DNA of 33,376 nt from Methylococcales bacterium (GTDB taxonomy: Bacteria > Pseudomonadota > Gammaproteobacteria > Methylococcales > Methylomonadaceae), in contig JAPLRW010000216.1 in the NCBI GenBank assembly GCA_026398935.1, positions 1-33,376 on the forward strand, written 5' to 3'. Below the pieces are notes generated by a model that was not told where the DNA came from, made no database searches, and worked only from the letters and a program-made list of their open reading frames with translations. The position numbers were made by a program, and so were the translations under genes. Within the stretch, counting starts at the first letter, position 1, and each line of letters begins with the position of its first letter. This document shows positions 25,892 to 33,376 of the stretch, in pieces.

Positions 25892-26161
25892 ATGTCAGAA
25901 ATTGCTATGATTGTTCTCGGCTCCAGTGTAGCCGCAGTCTTTGGTATTGCTATCGGGGTAATGTTGCCCGCTTTCGCGATGGGTAAAGCCATTGGCAGCG
26001 CGCTGGATGCCTTATCTCGGCAACCGGAATCGGAACGTTCGATTATGCGTACTTTGTTTATCGGTTTGGCGATGATTGAGTCATTGGCGATTTATTGTCT
26101 GGTGATTATTTTAATCGTGTTATTCAAGAATCCTTTATTGGAATACATTGTCACTAAATAG
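25892..26161 (+). CDS. atpE: N-ATPase subunit c
   Basis: An 89-residue hairpin that forms the rotor ring. The ion-binding carboxylate is Glu63 in LAMIESLAIYCLV, and the polar loop is LSRQPES. Aligned to the Na+-binding Ilyobacter c subunit, Glu63, Ser64 and Tyr68 are kept, but the helix-1 Gln ligand is replaced by Met30. Helix 1 also has a Pro (Pro26) and fewer of the usual GxGxGxG glycines (GIAIGVMLPAFAMGKAIG). Pumping of Na+ is therefore uncertain. It starts 3 bases after atpB and is followed by atpF after 15 bases. Confidence 0.93.
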   Translation: MSEIAMIVLGSSVAAVFGIAIGVMLPAFAMGKAIGSALDALSRQPESERSIMRTLFIGLAMIESLAIYCLVIILIVLFKNPLLEYIVTK

Positions 26162-26176
26162 ACGACGAAGGTTGCT

Positions 26177-26926
26177 ATGGAATTTAATGTCTCGACGTTT
26201 GTACTGGAAGTTATTAATTTTCTGGTGCTGATCTGGATTTTGCAACGGCTGTTTTATAAACCTTTACTGGCGGTGATTGCTAAGCGTAAACAGTTTATTG
26301 ATCAATCGCTGGCCGATGCAAAAGCCATTCAGGAAACAGCCGCAGCAGAACGCAGTCTGTATGAAAATCGGCTAAAGTTATGGGAGCAGGAAAAACAGGC
26401 GGCGCTGGTTACTTTTCAGCAGCAACTCGACGTTGAACGCAGTAAACAATTGGAGGCGTTGCAGGCGGAGCTGGAGCAGGAAAAGCAAAAAGCGAAAATC
26501 ACCCTAAGCTATCAGCAACAACAGTTACAGCAACAAACCGAAAGGCAGGCGTTACAAAACGCTACGCGTTTCGCTGGTTTATTATTGCAACAAGCCGCTA
26601 CGCCTGAGCTGGAAACACGGTTATGTGAGCTATTACTGAAGGAATGGGCGTCATTGCCGGAAGCGTGTTGTGGACATTTTCAAGCCTTGGCGGATAAGAA
26701 AAATATTCTGATTAAAGTAACCAGTGCGTTTCCGTTATCGGCAGAGATGCATCGGCAGTTGGAACAAAAGCTGGAAGCACTGACCTTGAAGCCTGTCAAA
26801 ATTAATTATGCCGAAGAGCCGGCATTAATGGCCGGACTGCGTATTGATATTGGTCCTTGGGTGTTAAACGCTAATCTGCAACATGAGTTAGTTGGCTTCG
26901 CCGAGATTGCACATGTTACCGAATAA
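26177..26926 (+). CDS. atpF: N-ATPase subunit b with delta-like C-terminal region
   Basis: A 249-residue peripheral-stalk subunit. It has one N-terminal membrane helix ([24 protein letters not shown]), then a long charged coiled coil rich in Gln, Glu and Lys to about residue 125. The last 75 residues ([42 protein letters not shown]) resemble the C-terminal domain of the F-type delta subunit (V-x-S-A-x-P-L-S, then L-I-G-G-x-x-I-x-I-G). This would explain why no separate atpH is present in the operon. The 3' end overlaps atpA by 14 bases if atpA starts at ATG 26913. Confidence 0.9.
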   Translation: MEFNVSTFVLEVINFLVLIWILQRLFYKPLLAVIAKRKQFIDQSLADAKAIQETAAAERSLYENRLKLWEQEKQAALVTFQQQLDVERSKQLEALQAELEQEKQKAKITLSYQQQQLQQQTERQALQNATRFAGLLLQQAATPELETRLCELLLKEWASLPEACCGHFQALADKKNILIKVTSAFPLSAEMHRQLEQKLEALTLKPVKINYAEEPALMAGLRIDIGPWVLNANLQHELVGFAEIAHVTE

Positions 26927-28409
26927 ACCTGGACTAACTAATGGCTTGTTAGCCAAACAAGCGGCGTGGCTGGCTGATTATCAGCTCGGTTTGCGGGTGA
27001 GCGAACAAGGATCAGTGGTTTCTATTGGTGATGGTATCAGCTGGATTAAAGGTCTGCCATCGGCGGCGATTGAAGATATTCTGATTTTCGCCGATGGCAG
27101 TCGCGGCATGGTGTTTGATCTTAACCGTGACCGCATTGGTGCGATTTTACTCTATGAAACCAATACACTGACCGCTGGAACCACCGTGCATCTGTCGCGG
27201 CATTCGCTGAGTATTCCGGTGGGGGATGATGGTATAGGGCGAATTATTGATCCCTTGGGCGCGCCGTTAGATGGCTTAGCGCCACCTGTACAGACGGGGC
27301 GCGAGGATATGGAAAAAGCTTCGCCTGCGATTATTGCCCGTGATTTTGTGCAAAAACCTTTGTACACCGGGATTAAAATTATTGATACGCTCATTCCGAT
27401 GGGTAAAGGTCAGCGGCAATTGATCGTGGGCGATGAAGGTTTGGGCAGAAGTTCGATTGCGATTGATACGGTTATTAATCAGCAAGGCCAGAATGTGCTG
27501 TGTATTTATGTCTTAATAGGGCAAAAACGCTCGGCGGTGGTGAGCACTATCGAAACCCTGCGTAAGCATGGCGCATTGGCGTATACGGTGTGCGTGGTGG
27601 CCGAAGCCAGTGCGTTACCGGGTTTACAATACATTGCTCCGTTCGCGGGGTGTGCGTTGGCAGAATATTGGATGGCGCAGGGCAGGGACACGTTAATTAT
27701 TTATGATGATTTGTCCACCCATGCCAGAACCTATCGCGAGCTGTCTTTACTGTTGCGTAGGCCGCCTGGTCGGGAAGCGTATCCAGGGGATATTTTCTTT
27801 GTACATTCTAGGTTATTGGAGCGCTCGACGTGTTTAAATGCGGCGCACGGCGGCGGCAGTATGACCGCACTGCCCATTGTTGAAACCAAGCAAGGTGAAA
27901 TAGCGGCGTACATTCCTACCAATTTGATTTCGATTACTGACGGGCAAATCTATCTGGATAATGATTTATTTGTATCGGGGTTTCGTCCTGCCATCGATAT
28001 TACTAAATCCGTGTCGCGTATCGGGGGTAAAGCGCAACATCCCAGTATTCGGCATCAAGCAGGACAAATGAAGCTGGATTATCTGCAATTTCTGGAGCTG
28101 GAAGCCTTTACCCGTTTTGGGCAGCGACTGGAAGCGTCGATGGAAGCACGCATTAAACGTGGACGATTGCTGCGTGAAATACTGAAGCAGGATCGTTTGC
28201 GTCCGTTGAGCAGTTTATTTCAATTGGCTTGGTTGACGGCGTTTAATGCTGATTTTTTTAATCAGGCCGACCTTAACCAGATTCCCGCATTGCTCAGTCG
28301 TATTGAACAGGGGGTACATACCACTGAATTGACGTTGGACAGTGCTGATAACGAATGGCAGCTTGCGTTAGGGGAATGGTTGGCTATTGATACCGAGCAA
28401 GGCGCATGA
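26913..28409 (+). CDS. atpA: N-ATPase subunit alpha with degenerate Walker A
   Basis: The 498-residue non-catalytic nucleotide-binding subunit. Family features include [50 protein letters not shown] and [10 protein letters not shown], whose Arg is the finger that completes the beta active site. The P-loop reads GDEGLGRSS where GDRQTGKT is usual. The Walker Lys is Arg179 here, and the preceding RQT is changed too. This should weaken or alter nucleotide binding at the non-catalytic sites. The frame could start at TTG 26892, but ATG 26913 is favoured because the seven extra residues lie inside atpF. The stop overlaps atpG (ATGA). Confidence 0.94.
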   Translation: MLPNKPGLTNGLLAKQAAWLADYQLGLRVSEQGSVVSIGDGISWIKGLPSAAIEDILIFADGSRGMVFDLNRDRIGAILLYETNTLTAGTTVHLSRHSLSIPVGDDGIGRIIDPLGAPLDGLAPPVQTGREDMEKASPAIIARDFVQKPLYTGIKIIDTLIPMGKGQRQLIVGDEGLGRSSIAIDTVINQQGQNVLCIYVLIGQKRSAVVSTIETLRKHGALAYTVCVVAEASALPGLQYIAPFAGCALAEYWMAQGRDTLIIYDDLSTHARTYRELSLLLRRPPGREAYPGDIFFVHSRLLERSTCLNAAHGGGSMTALPIVETKQGEIAAYIPTNLISITDGQIYLDNDLFVSGFRPAIDITKSVSRIGGKAQHPSIRHQAGQMKLDYLQFLELEAFTRFGQRLEASMEARIKRGRLLREILKQDRLRPLSSLFQLAWLTAFNADFFNQADLNQIPALLSRIEQGVHTTELTLDSADNEWQLALGEWLAIDTEQGA

Positions 28410-29227
28410 GCCAAAGCCGCGCGTTACAACTGCACATTACGCAGATGGAGGAAATTCGCAGTATTTTAAATTCCATGAAAAATCTGGCGTTGATTGAGAT
28501 TCATAAATTGGGGCGCTTTCAAACCATGCAGGGGCAAGCGGTCGCAACCATTGAACAAGTGGCACTGGACTTTTTAAGCTTTTACCCTGGCCTGCCGTTG
28601 CCGGATACAAACGTCACCGCGTTGGCGATTCTGGTGGGGGCTGAGCGCGGATTTTGTGGCGATTTTAATGACAGTTTGCTTAAGGCAATGCAGCCTCAAA
28701 CTTACGCGGGTATGATTGCGATTGGCAGCCGCTTGCACAACCGTTTGGCCGATAGCCCCGTACACGTTGTTGCGACTATGCCGGGCGCTAATGTCGCAGA
28801 AGAAGTGCCCGCAGTGTTAGGGCATTTGATTGAAATTATTAATAACCAGCAGCAGAGCCAGCGTGCGCTAACGCTGACGGTTATCCACCATGATGCCGTT
28901 CAGAATCATATCGTTACACAGCAGATTATGCCACCGTTTGTGCAAGCCAAGCCAGTGCAGGTTCAAACAGGCAATGCGCCGCTATTAAATGTCGAGCCGG
29001 CACTGTTTTTTTCCGATTTAATCAGTCATTATTTATTTGCCGCCTTGCATGAGATTTTTTACATTTCACTCATGGCGGAAAATCATCGCCGCTTGCAACA
29101 TCTGGAAGCGGCGGTAAAGCATTTGGATGACGATGTTGTCACGCTACGGCGTAAATCGCAGGTATATCGTCAGGAAGAAATTACGGAAGAAATCGAAGTA
29201 ATTTTGTTAAATACCGAAAATCCGTAG
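28406..29227 (+). CDS. atpG: N-ATPase subunit gamma
   Basis: A 273-residue rotor-shaft subunit. The N-terminal helix contains [24 protein letters not shown], corresponding to the conserved R-I-x-S-I-x-N-x-x-K-I of gamma. The middle has [17 protein letters not shown], and the C-terminal helix [30 protein letters not shown] matches the usual M-x-A-A-x-x-N. The start overlaps atpA by 4 bases. As the last gene of the operon it is followed by two hairpins. Gamma in N-ATPases is typically divergent, and this is consistent. Confidence 0.92.
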   Translation: MSQSRALQLHITQMEEIRSILNSMKNLALIEIHKLGRFQTMQGQAVATIEQVALDFLSFYPGLPLPDTNVTALAILVGAERGFCGDFNDSLLKAMQPQTYAGMIAIGSRLHNRLADSPVHVVATMPGANVAEEVPAVLGHLIEIINNQQQSQRALTLTVIHHDAVQNHIVTQQIMPPFVQAKPVQVQTGNAPLLNVEPALFFSDLISHYLFAALHEIFYISLMAENHRRLQHLEAAVKHLDDDVVTLRRKSQVYRQEEITEEIEVILLNTENP

Positions 29228-29304
29228 TCGAGCATTAAGCACTAAGGATGTGGTCAAAATAACGTCCCGATATGTGAGTATTCTTGCAGAGTAATTGCTC
29301 AGTC

Positions 29305-29343
29305 CCCCTCTTTGACCTGTGCCCTTTAGGGTAAAAAGAGGGG
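29305..29343. repeat. Imperfect hairpin after atpG
   Basis: Arms CCCCTCTTT and AAAGAGGGG enclose a smaller CCC-TTTA-GGG stem. It lies in the convergent gap between atpG and the minus-strand aminotransferase gene and may stop transcription from either side. Confidence 0.55.
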
Positions 29344-29395
29344 TTAGTACCCAAAGGGCATAAAGGGAGATTTATTAGATAAAATCCCCCTCGAT

Positions 29396-29414
29396 CCCCC
29401 TTTTTCAAAGGGGG
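29396..29414. terminator. Bidirectional terminator between atpG and the aminotransferase
   Basis: Perfect inverted repeat CCCCCTTT / AAAGGGGG with a 3-base loop, followed on the plus strand by a T-rich stretch (AAGTTATTTTTAG). It lies 33 bases after the stop of the minus-strand gene and belongs to a common family of 'CCCCCTTTTTCAAAGGGGG' intergenic hairpins. Confidence 0.7.
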
Positions 29415-29446
29415 AAGTTATTTTTAGCGAAATCCTAACTAATGTT

Positions 29447-30607
29447 TTAAGATAATGCCCTGATGCCTGTGCTTAAACGCTTTAAAGCGTCATGGATGTT
29501 GTGGTCACTTAACATGCCGTAAGAGACTCTTAGATAACAGCCTTCGTGTAAACCAAATGCACAGCCGGGAATGACGGCGACTTTGTAAGCACTGATTAAC
29601 TGCTTAACAAGGTCGAGATCATTTTTTGCTGTATGCAGTTTCAACAGGCTGTAAAACGCGCCTTCTGTATTGGTAATGTCACAAACATCGTTTAAAGTGT
29701 GTAATTCGGCGTTGACTTGTACGCGAATGGCGGCTAAACGCTGTATCTGGGTTTTACAATACGCCGCACCTGTTTCCAAGGCTCCTATCGCTGCGTGTTG
29801 GCTAATCAGCGGTGGGCAAATTAAATTGGTATCCTGTATTTTTAGCAATGCGGGCAACAAGGCTTCCGGGAAAACCATGTAACCGATGCGCCAACTCGCG
29901 AAACCATACGCTTTAGATAACGAATACAGTGAAATAGTGTGCTGCTCAGCACCGGGAATGCTTGCGGGGGAAAAGTGTTTGGCGTCATTGTAGGTGAAAT
30001 ACTCATACGCTTCATCACTGATATGATAAATATTATGTTCCAGACACAGGGCGTTGACGGCACGCAATACCGCTTCCGGGTAAACCGCACCGGAGGGATT
30101 ATTCGGCGAAACGGTCAGGATAGCGCGGGTTTTAGACGTAATGGCGGCGCGAAGCAGTGCAAGTTGTAATTGATACTCTGCATCTGTCGGCACCATAACT
30201 GGCGTGCAATTGAGCATGCGCACCGCCATTTCCTGATTAAAATAATACGGCAGCGGTAAGATGATTTCATCACCCGGATCGGTAATGGCTAATAACACAT
30301 TTAAAAAAGCCATGTTGGAGCCTGCTGTAACCATGACACGGTAACCCTGTGTGCAGTCGATAGCATTGTCGTTGTGTAACTTGTCAGCGATACAGTCCAG
30401 TAAACGCGGCGTGCCAAGCGCGGCGTTATACCAATGCTCTTCTGCTTGTGCGCCGAAAGTACGGATGGCGTTTAGTGCCGCTGCGGGAGGCGGGTATGAG
30501 ACCATACCTTGCCCTAAGGATAATGTGCCGGGGTTTTGGCGGATATACTCAGCGATAACCGGAATAATCGGCGCTTGGACTGCCGCAAGGGTACGACTCT
30601 GGAACAT
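29447..30607 (-). CDS. Class I/II PLP-dependent aminotransferase
   Basis: A 386-residue fold-type I aminotransferase that moves amino groups between amino and keto acids using pyridoxal phosphate. The PLP-binding Lys is Lys232 in SLYSLSKAYGFASWRIGY. Asp198 (ISDEAYEYF) contacts the pyridine nitrogen, the SPNNPSG motif is at about 167-173, and the substrate carboxylate Arg is in LRVSYG near the end. ATG 30607 (MFQSRTLAAVQ) is chosen because AAGGTG lies just upstream and the frame from 30682 adds a Cys-rich unsupported 25 residues. Exact substrate is not deducible; the family includes aspartate, aromatic and kynurenine aminotransferases. It faces away from the ATPase operon and looks unrelated to it. 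Confidence 0.9.
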   Translation of the reverse strand: MFQSRTLAAVQAPIIPVIAEYIRQNPGTLSLGQGMVSYPPPAAALNAIRTFGAQAEEHWYNAALGTPRLLDCIADKLHNDNAIDCTQGYRVMVTAGSNMAFLNVLLAITDPGDEIILPLPYYFNQEMAVRMLNCTPVMVPTDAEYQLQLALLRAAITSKTRAILTVSPNNPSGAVYPEAVLRAVNALCLEHNIYHISDEAYEYFTYNDAKHFSPASIPGAEQHTISLYSLSKAYGFASWRIGYMVFPEALLPALLKIQDTNLICPPLISQHAAIGALETGAAYCKTQIQRLAAIRVQVNAELHTLNDVCDITNTEGAFYSLLKLHTAKNDLDLVKQLISAYKVAVIPGCAFGLHEGCYLRVSYGMLSDHNIHDALKRLSTGIRALS

Positions 30608-30887
30608 GTTTACACCTTTTAAAAGCACACTTGAAAGCATTACAGACAGGAACGTGTGGCAATTATAGCAACGATGCGCCATTACTCGCTTGTCTCTGTC
30701 ATTGTGTGTGCTGATGCTGGGGAAATTTGTCCAGAGGGGAAGGCATTCAGATTAGCTGTATTGGTTTATAGCTGCTGATACGTGTACGATGGTACTTATT
30801 TCACATCCCTCCTTTTCTAAGAGAGGGGGCTGAATAATTACGTACGATATAGTAACTGTTTCGTTTTTTGTAGGGATGTTAAACACT

Positions 30888-33376
30888 ATGCGCGAGAATC
30901 AGCCGACACGCTTAATGACCCAAAAGCCCTTAACCCCGTGGTATGCCGTATCACCAGCGGATGCATTGCAAGCCCTGCAGGTTGCCAGTGAACAAGGCTT
31001 GGATGCTGCGGAAGTATTACGCCGCCGTGAAAACGTTGGTGTCAATACGCTTACGCCTAGGGCAGGAAAAAGCCCGTTGCTGCTGTTTTTAGCGCAGTTC
31101 AATCAATCTCTGGTGTATATCTTATTGGTAGCGGGAACGGTCACGGCTTTTTTACAGGAATGGGTGGATTCCGGGGTCATTTTTGGCGTGGTGCTGTTAA
31201 ATGCCATTATTGGATTTATTCAAGAGCGGCATGCTTTACAGGCGATTGCCGCGTTGGCAAGCGTGCTGAATAGCAGCGTTTTAGTGCTGCGCAATGGTCA
31301 AAAACGTACGTTGGATGCCACTGAGTTGGTGCCGGGTGATATTGTATTCCTACAATCCGGCGACAAAGTGCCTGCCGATTTACGCTTGTTAACGGTACGT
31401 GAGTTACAGATTGATGAGTCAGCACTCACGGGTGAATCTGTGCCTGTACAAAAAAATACCGCTACGGTAGCGATGGATACGCTTTTAGCAGATCGTGTAA
31501 CGATGGCGTATTCTTCGACATTGGTGACCTATGGTGCGGCCATGGGACTGGTGGTTGAAACCGGTGATCGTACTGAGATCGGTTGCATTAACAAACTGAT
31601 AGCCGCCGTCACCGATTTGGATACACCGCTGACGCTGAAGATTGCGCAATTCAGTCAATGGTTGTTGTGGATTATTATTGTCTTTGCAGTAGCGACGTTT
31701 TGCGTTGGTTGGTGGCGTGGTGAATCGGCATTAGACATGTTTATGGCGTCTGTTGCTCTCGCGGTGGGTGCTATCCCAGAAGGATTACCTGCGGCATTGA
31801 CGATTACCTTATCCATTGGGGTATCGCGTATGGCGAAGCGTAATGCGATTATTCGTAAACTGCCTGCGGTTGAAACCTTGGGCAGTACCACGGTTATTTG
31901 TTCGGATAAAACTGGCACCTTGACCCAGAATCAAATGACGGTGCAATGCATTATCGCTGGTGATGAGCAGTTTGAGGTGAGCGGAAGTGGCTATATTCCC
32001 ACTGGCGCGTTTAGCCTAAATCAGCAACCCGTAGTGGTAACACAGCATCATGCATTAATGGAATGCCTTAAAGCAGGCTTGTTGTGTAATGATGCGCGCT
32101 TACTGGAGAATGCCGGCGAGTGGTGTATTGAAGGTGATCCTACTGAAGGCGCGTTACTGGTAGCGGCACACAAAGCTACTCTTTATCCGCCGCAAGTTAA
32201 TGGTCACCATCCTCGCCTTGATACCTTGCCTTTTGAAGCGCAACATCAGTTTATGGCGACGCTGCATCATAATCACGCCTTGGATGTTCACCAGATTTAT
32301 TTAAAAGGCTCGGTCGAAAGTATTTTACCGCGCTGTGTTAATGCATTTGACGCGCAACTAAGCTTGAGTACGCTGAATGTATCGGCGATTCAGCAACAGG
32401 TTGAGGCGTTAGCGAGGCAAGGTTTACGTGTATTAGCCTTTGCACGGGGTGATCATGGTTTAAATGACACCACGGTTGAGCATGAGGAAGTGCGGGGTGG
32501 TTTAACCTTTATCGGTTTGCAAGCGATGATTGATCCTGCTCGCCCAGAAGCGATGGCGGCCGTCGCGGCGTGTCAGGCGGCCGGTATTCGCGTCAAGATG
32601 ATTACCGGCGACCATCCAGGAACGGCGCGAGCCATTGCCATTAAGCTGGGCTTATTGCGTGCGGGGCGATTGCATCGGTTGTTTGCTATTCCAGTGCAAG
32701 GGCGGGTGATTAGCGGTAGTGATCTTGCACAGCTGTCAGTTGAGGATATGATACCGCTGGTTGATGACTGTGATGTGTTCGCTCGCATTACGCCAGAGCA
32801 AAAACTGCGCTTGGTGCAAGCGTTACAAGCGAAAGGTCATGTCGTGGCAATGACTGGGGACGGTGTGAATGATGCTCCAGCGCTAAGACAGGCAAATATC
32901 GGCGTTGCGATGGGAAAAGGCGGCACAGAAGTCGCTAAGGAAGCGGCAGCAATGGTGTTGACCGACGATAATTTTGCCACGATAGAGGCGGCGGTGGAGG
33001 AGGGGCGTGCGGTATTTGATAATCTTATCAAGTTTATTGCCTGGACGCTACCCACCAATCTGGGTGAAGGTTTGATGATTGCCGTAGCCGTTTTTGCGGG
33101 TGTGGCGTTACCGATTACCCCAGTGCAGATTTTGTGGATCAATATGAGTACGGCGGTTTTGCTGGGATTAATGCTGTCGTTTGAGGCTAAAGAGCCCGGA
33201 CTAATGCAGCAGAAACCACGCTCACCAGCGCAACCTATTCTGACTAGGCGACTAACTTTGCGTATTTTCTTGGTCGGCTTACTGTTATTGACCGGTTCTT
33301 TTGGCTTATTTGAGTGGGAATTGTCGCACGGCGAACCCTTATCGGCGGCGCGTACGGTGGCGGTGAATGTGTTTGT
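30888..33376 (+). CDS. P2-type cation-transporting ATPase, 3' end missing
   Basis: An 829-residue fragment of a P-type ATPase running off the window. The phosphorylated Asp340 lies in SDKTGTLT. LTGES (actuator domain), MTGDGVNDAPAL (hinge) and AVGAIPEGLPA (M4) are all present, as in PacL/SERCA-type pumps. In M5, PTNLGEG keeps the Asn and Glu that bind the cation. In M6 the sequence is NMSTAVLLG, with Ala756 where SERCA-type Ca2+ pumps have Asp (NLVTDG). The N-terminal cation-ATPase domain is visible at residues 15-80. Ca2+ specificity is thus doubtful; another cation is likely. ATG 30888 is chosen because it gives the usual N-terminal length. The 280-base gap before it holds no recognised promoter. 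Confidence 0.92.
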   Translation, partial: MRENQPTRLMTQKPLTPWYAVSPADALQALQVASEQGLDAAEVLRRRENVGVNTLTPRAGKSPLLLFLAQFNQSLVYILLVAGTVTAFLQEWVDSGVIFGVVLLNAIIGFIQERHALQAIAALASVLNSSVLVLRNGQKRTLDATELVPGDIVFLQSGDKVPADLRLLTVRELQIDESALTGESVPVQKNTATVAMDTLLADRVTMAYSSTLVTYGAAMGLVVETGDRTEIGCINKLIAAVTDLDTPLTLKIAQFSQWLLWIIIVFAVATFCVGWWRGESALDMFMASVALAVGAIPEGLPAALTITLSIGVSRMAKRNAIIRKLPAVETLGSTTVICSDKTGTLTQNQMTVQCIIAGDEQFEVSGSGYIPTGAFSLNQQPVVVTQHHALMECLKAGLLCNDARLLENAGEWCIEGDPTEGALLVAAHKATLYPPQVNGHHPRLDTLPFEAQHQFMATLHHNHALDVHQIYLKGSVESILPRCVNAFDAQLSLSTLNVSAIQQQVEALARQGLRVLAFARGDHGLNDTTVEHEEVRGGLTFIGLQAMIDPARPEAMAAVAACQAAGIRVKMITGDHPGTARAIAIKLGLLRAGRLHRLFAIPVQGRVISGSDLAQLSVEDMIPLVDDCDVFARITPEQKLRLVQALQAKGHVVAMTGDGVNDAPALRQANIGVAMGKGGTEVAKEAAAMVLTDDNFATIEAAVEEGRAVFDNLIKFIAWTLPTNLGEGLMIAVAVFAGVALPITPVQILWINMSTAVLLGLMLSFEAKEPGLMQQKPRSPAQPILTRRLTLRIFLVGLLLLTGSFGLFEWELSHGEPLSAARTVAVNVF

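Overview
The window looks like about 33 kb of chromosome from a gammaproteobacterium. The gene order hisS-yfgM-bamB-der and the similarity of HisS, BamB and Der to gammaproteobacterial homologues support this. An endonuclease-type MutL, a DabAB dissolved-inorganic-carbon (DIC) transporter and an N-type ATPase operon would suit a methane- or sulfur-oxidising lineage such as Methylococcales or Thiotrichales. That assignment is inference: no methane, sulfur or RuBisCO gene is visible.

Layout. 2-4524: housekeeping run hisS (5' truncated)-yfgM-bamB-der. 4525-6420: an orphan acyltransferase-like gene between two imperfect direct repeats, then a minus-strand pair (small exported protein and type IV pilin). 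6636-8983: tpx and mutL. 9176-16338: a sigma-54-type promoter followed by a SulP anion/bicarbonate transporter, DabA, DabB and a four-repeat COG4705-type membrane protein. 16701-19921: a 48-residue membrane peptide with its own terminator, then a histidine kinase and an NtrC-type response regulator. 20051-29227: an N-ATPase operon (atpD, C, Q, then B, E, F, A, G) split by a 3.1 kb island at the place where atpR should be. 29447-30607: a minus-strand PLP aminotransferase. 30888-end: a P2-type cation ATPase running off the window.

How the genes may work together. SulP and DabAB are both candidate DIC uptake systems, and DabAB is driven by a cation gradient. The sigma-54 promoter in front of sulP and the NtrC-type regulator encoded further on suggest the DIC genes are controlled by that two-component pair. 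The neighbouring N-ATPase is an ion pump that could in principle supply the gradient, but its alpha subunit has a Walker A Lys-to-Arg change, its c subunit lacks the helix-1 Gln/Glu Na+ ligand, and atpR is gone. The pump may be modified or in decline.

The island (22128-25222) is a mosaic: a TIGR02574-type antitoxin whose ParE-like toxin is reduced to its two ends, a TIGR02450 Trp-rich protein, a DUF2281 antitoxin start fused to a nuclease-like fragment, an HNH endonuclease with an unfamiliar N-terminal region, and an intact DUF2281/PIN (vapBC-like) module. A 183-bp direct repeat (6 mismatches) brackets the HNH part. No tRNA, rRNA or CRISPR array was seen.
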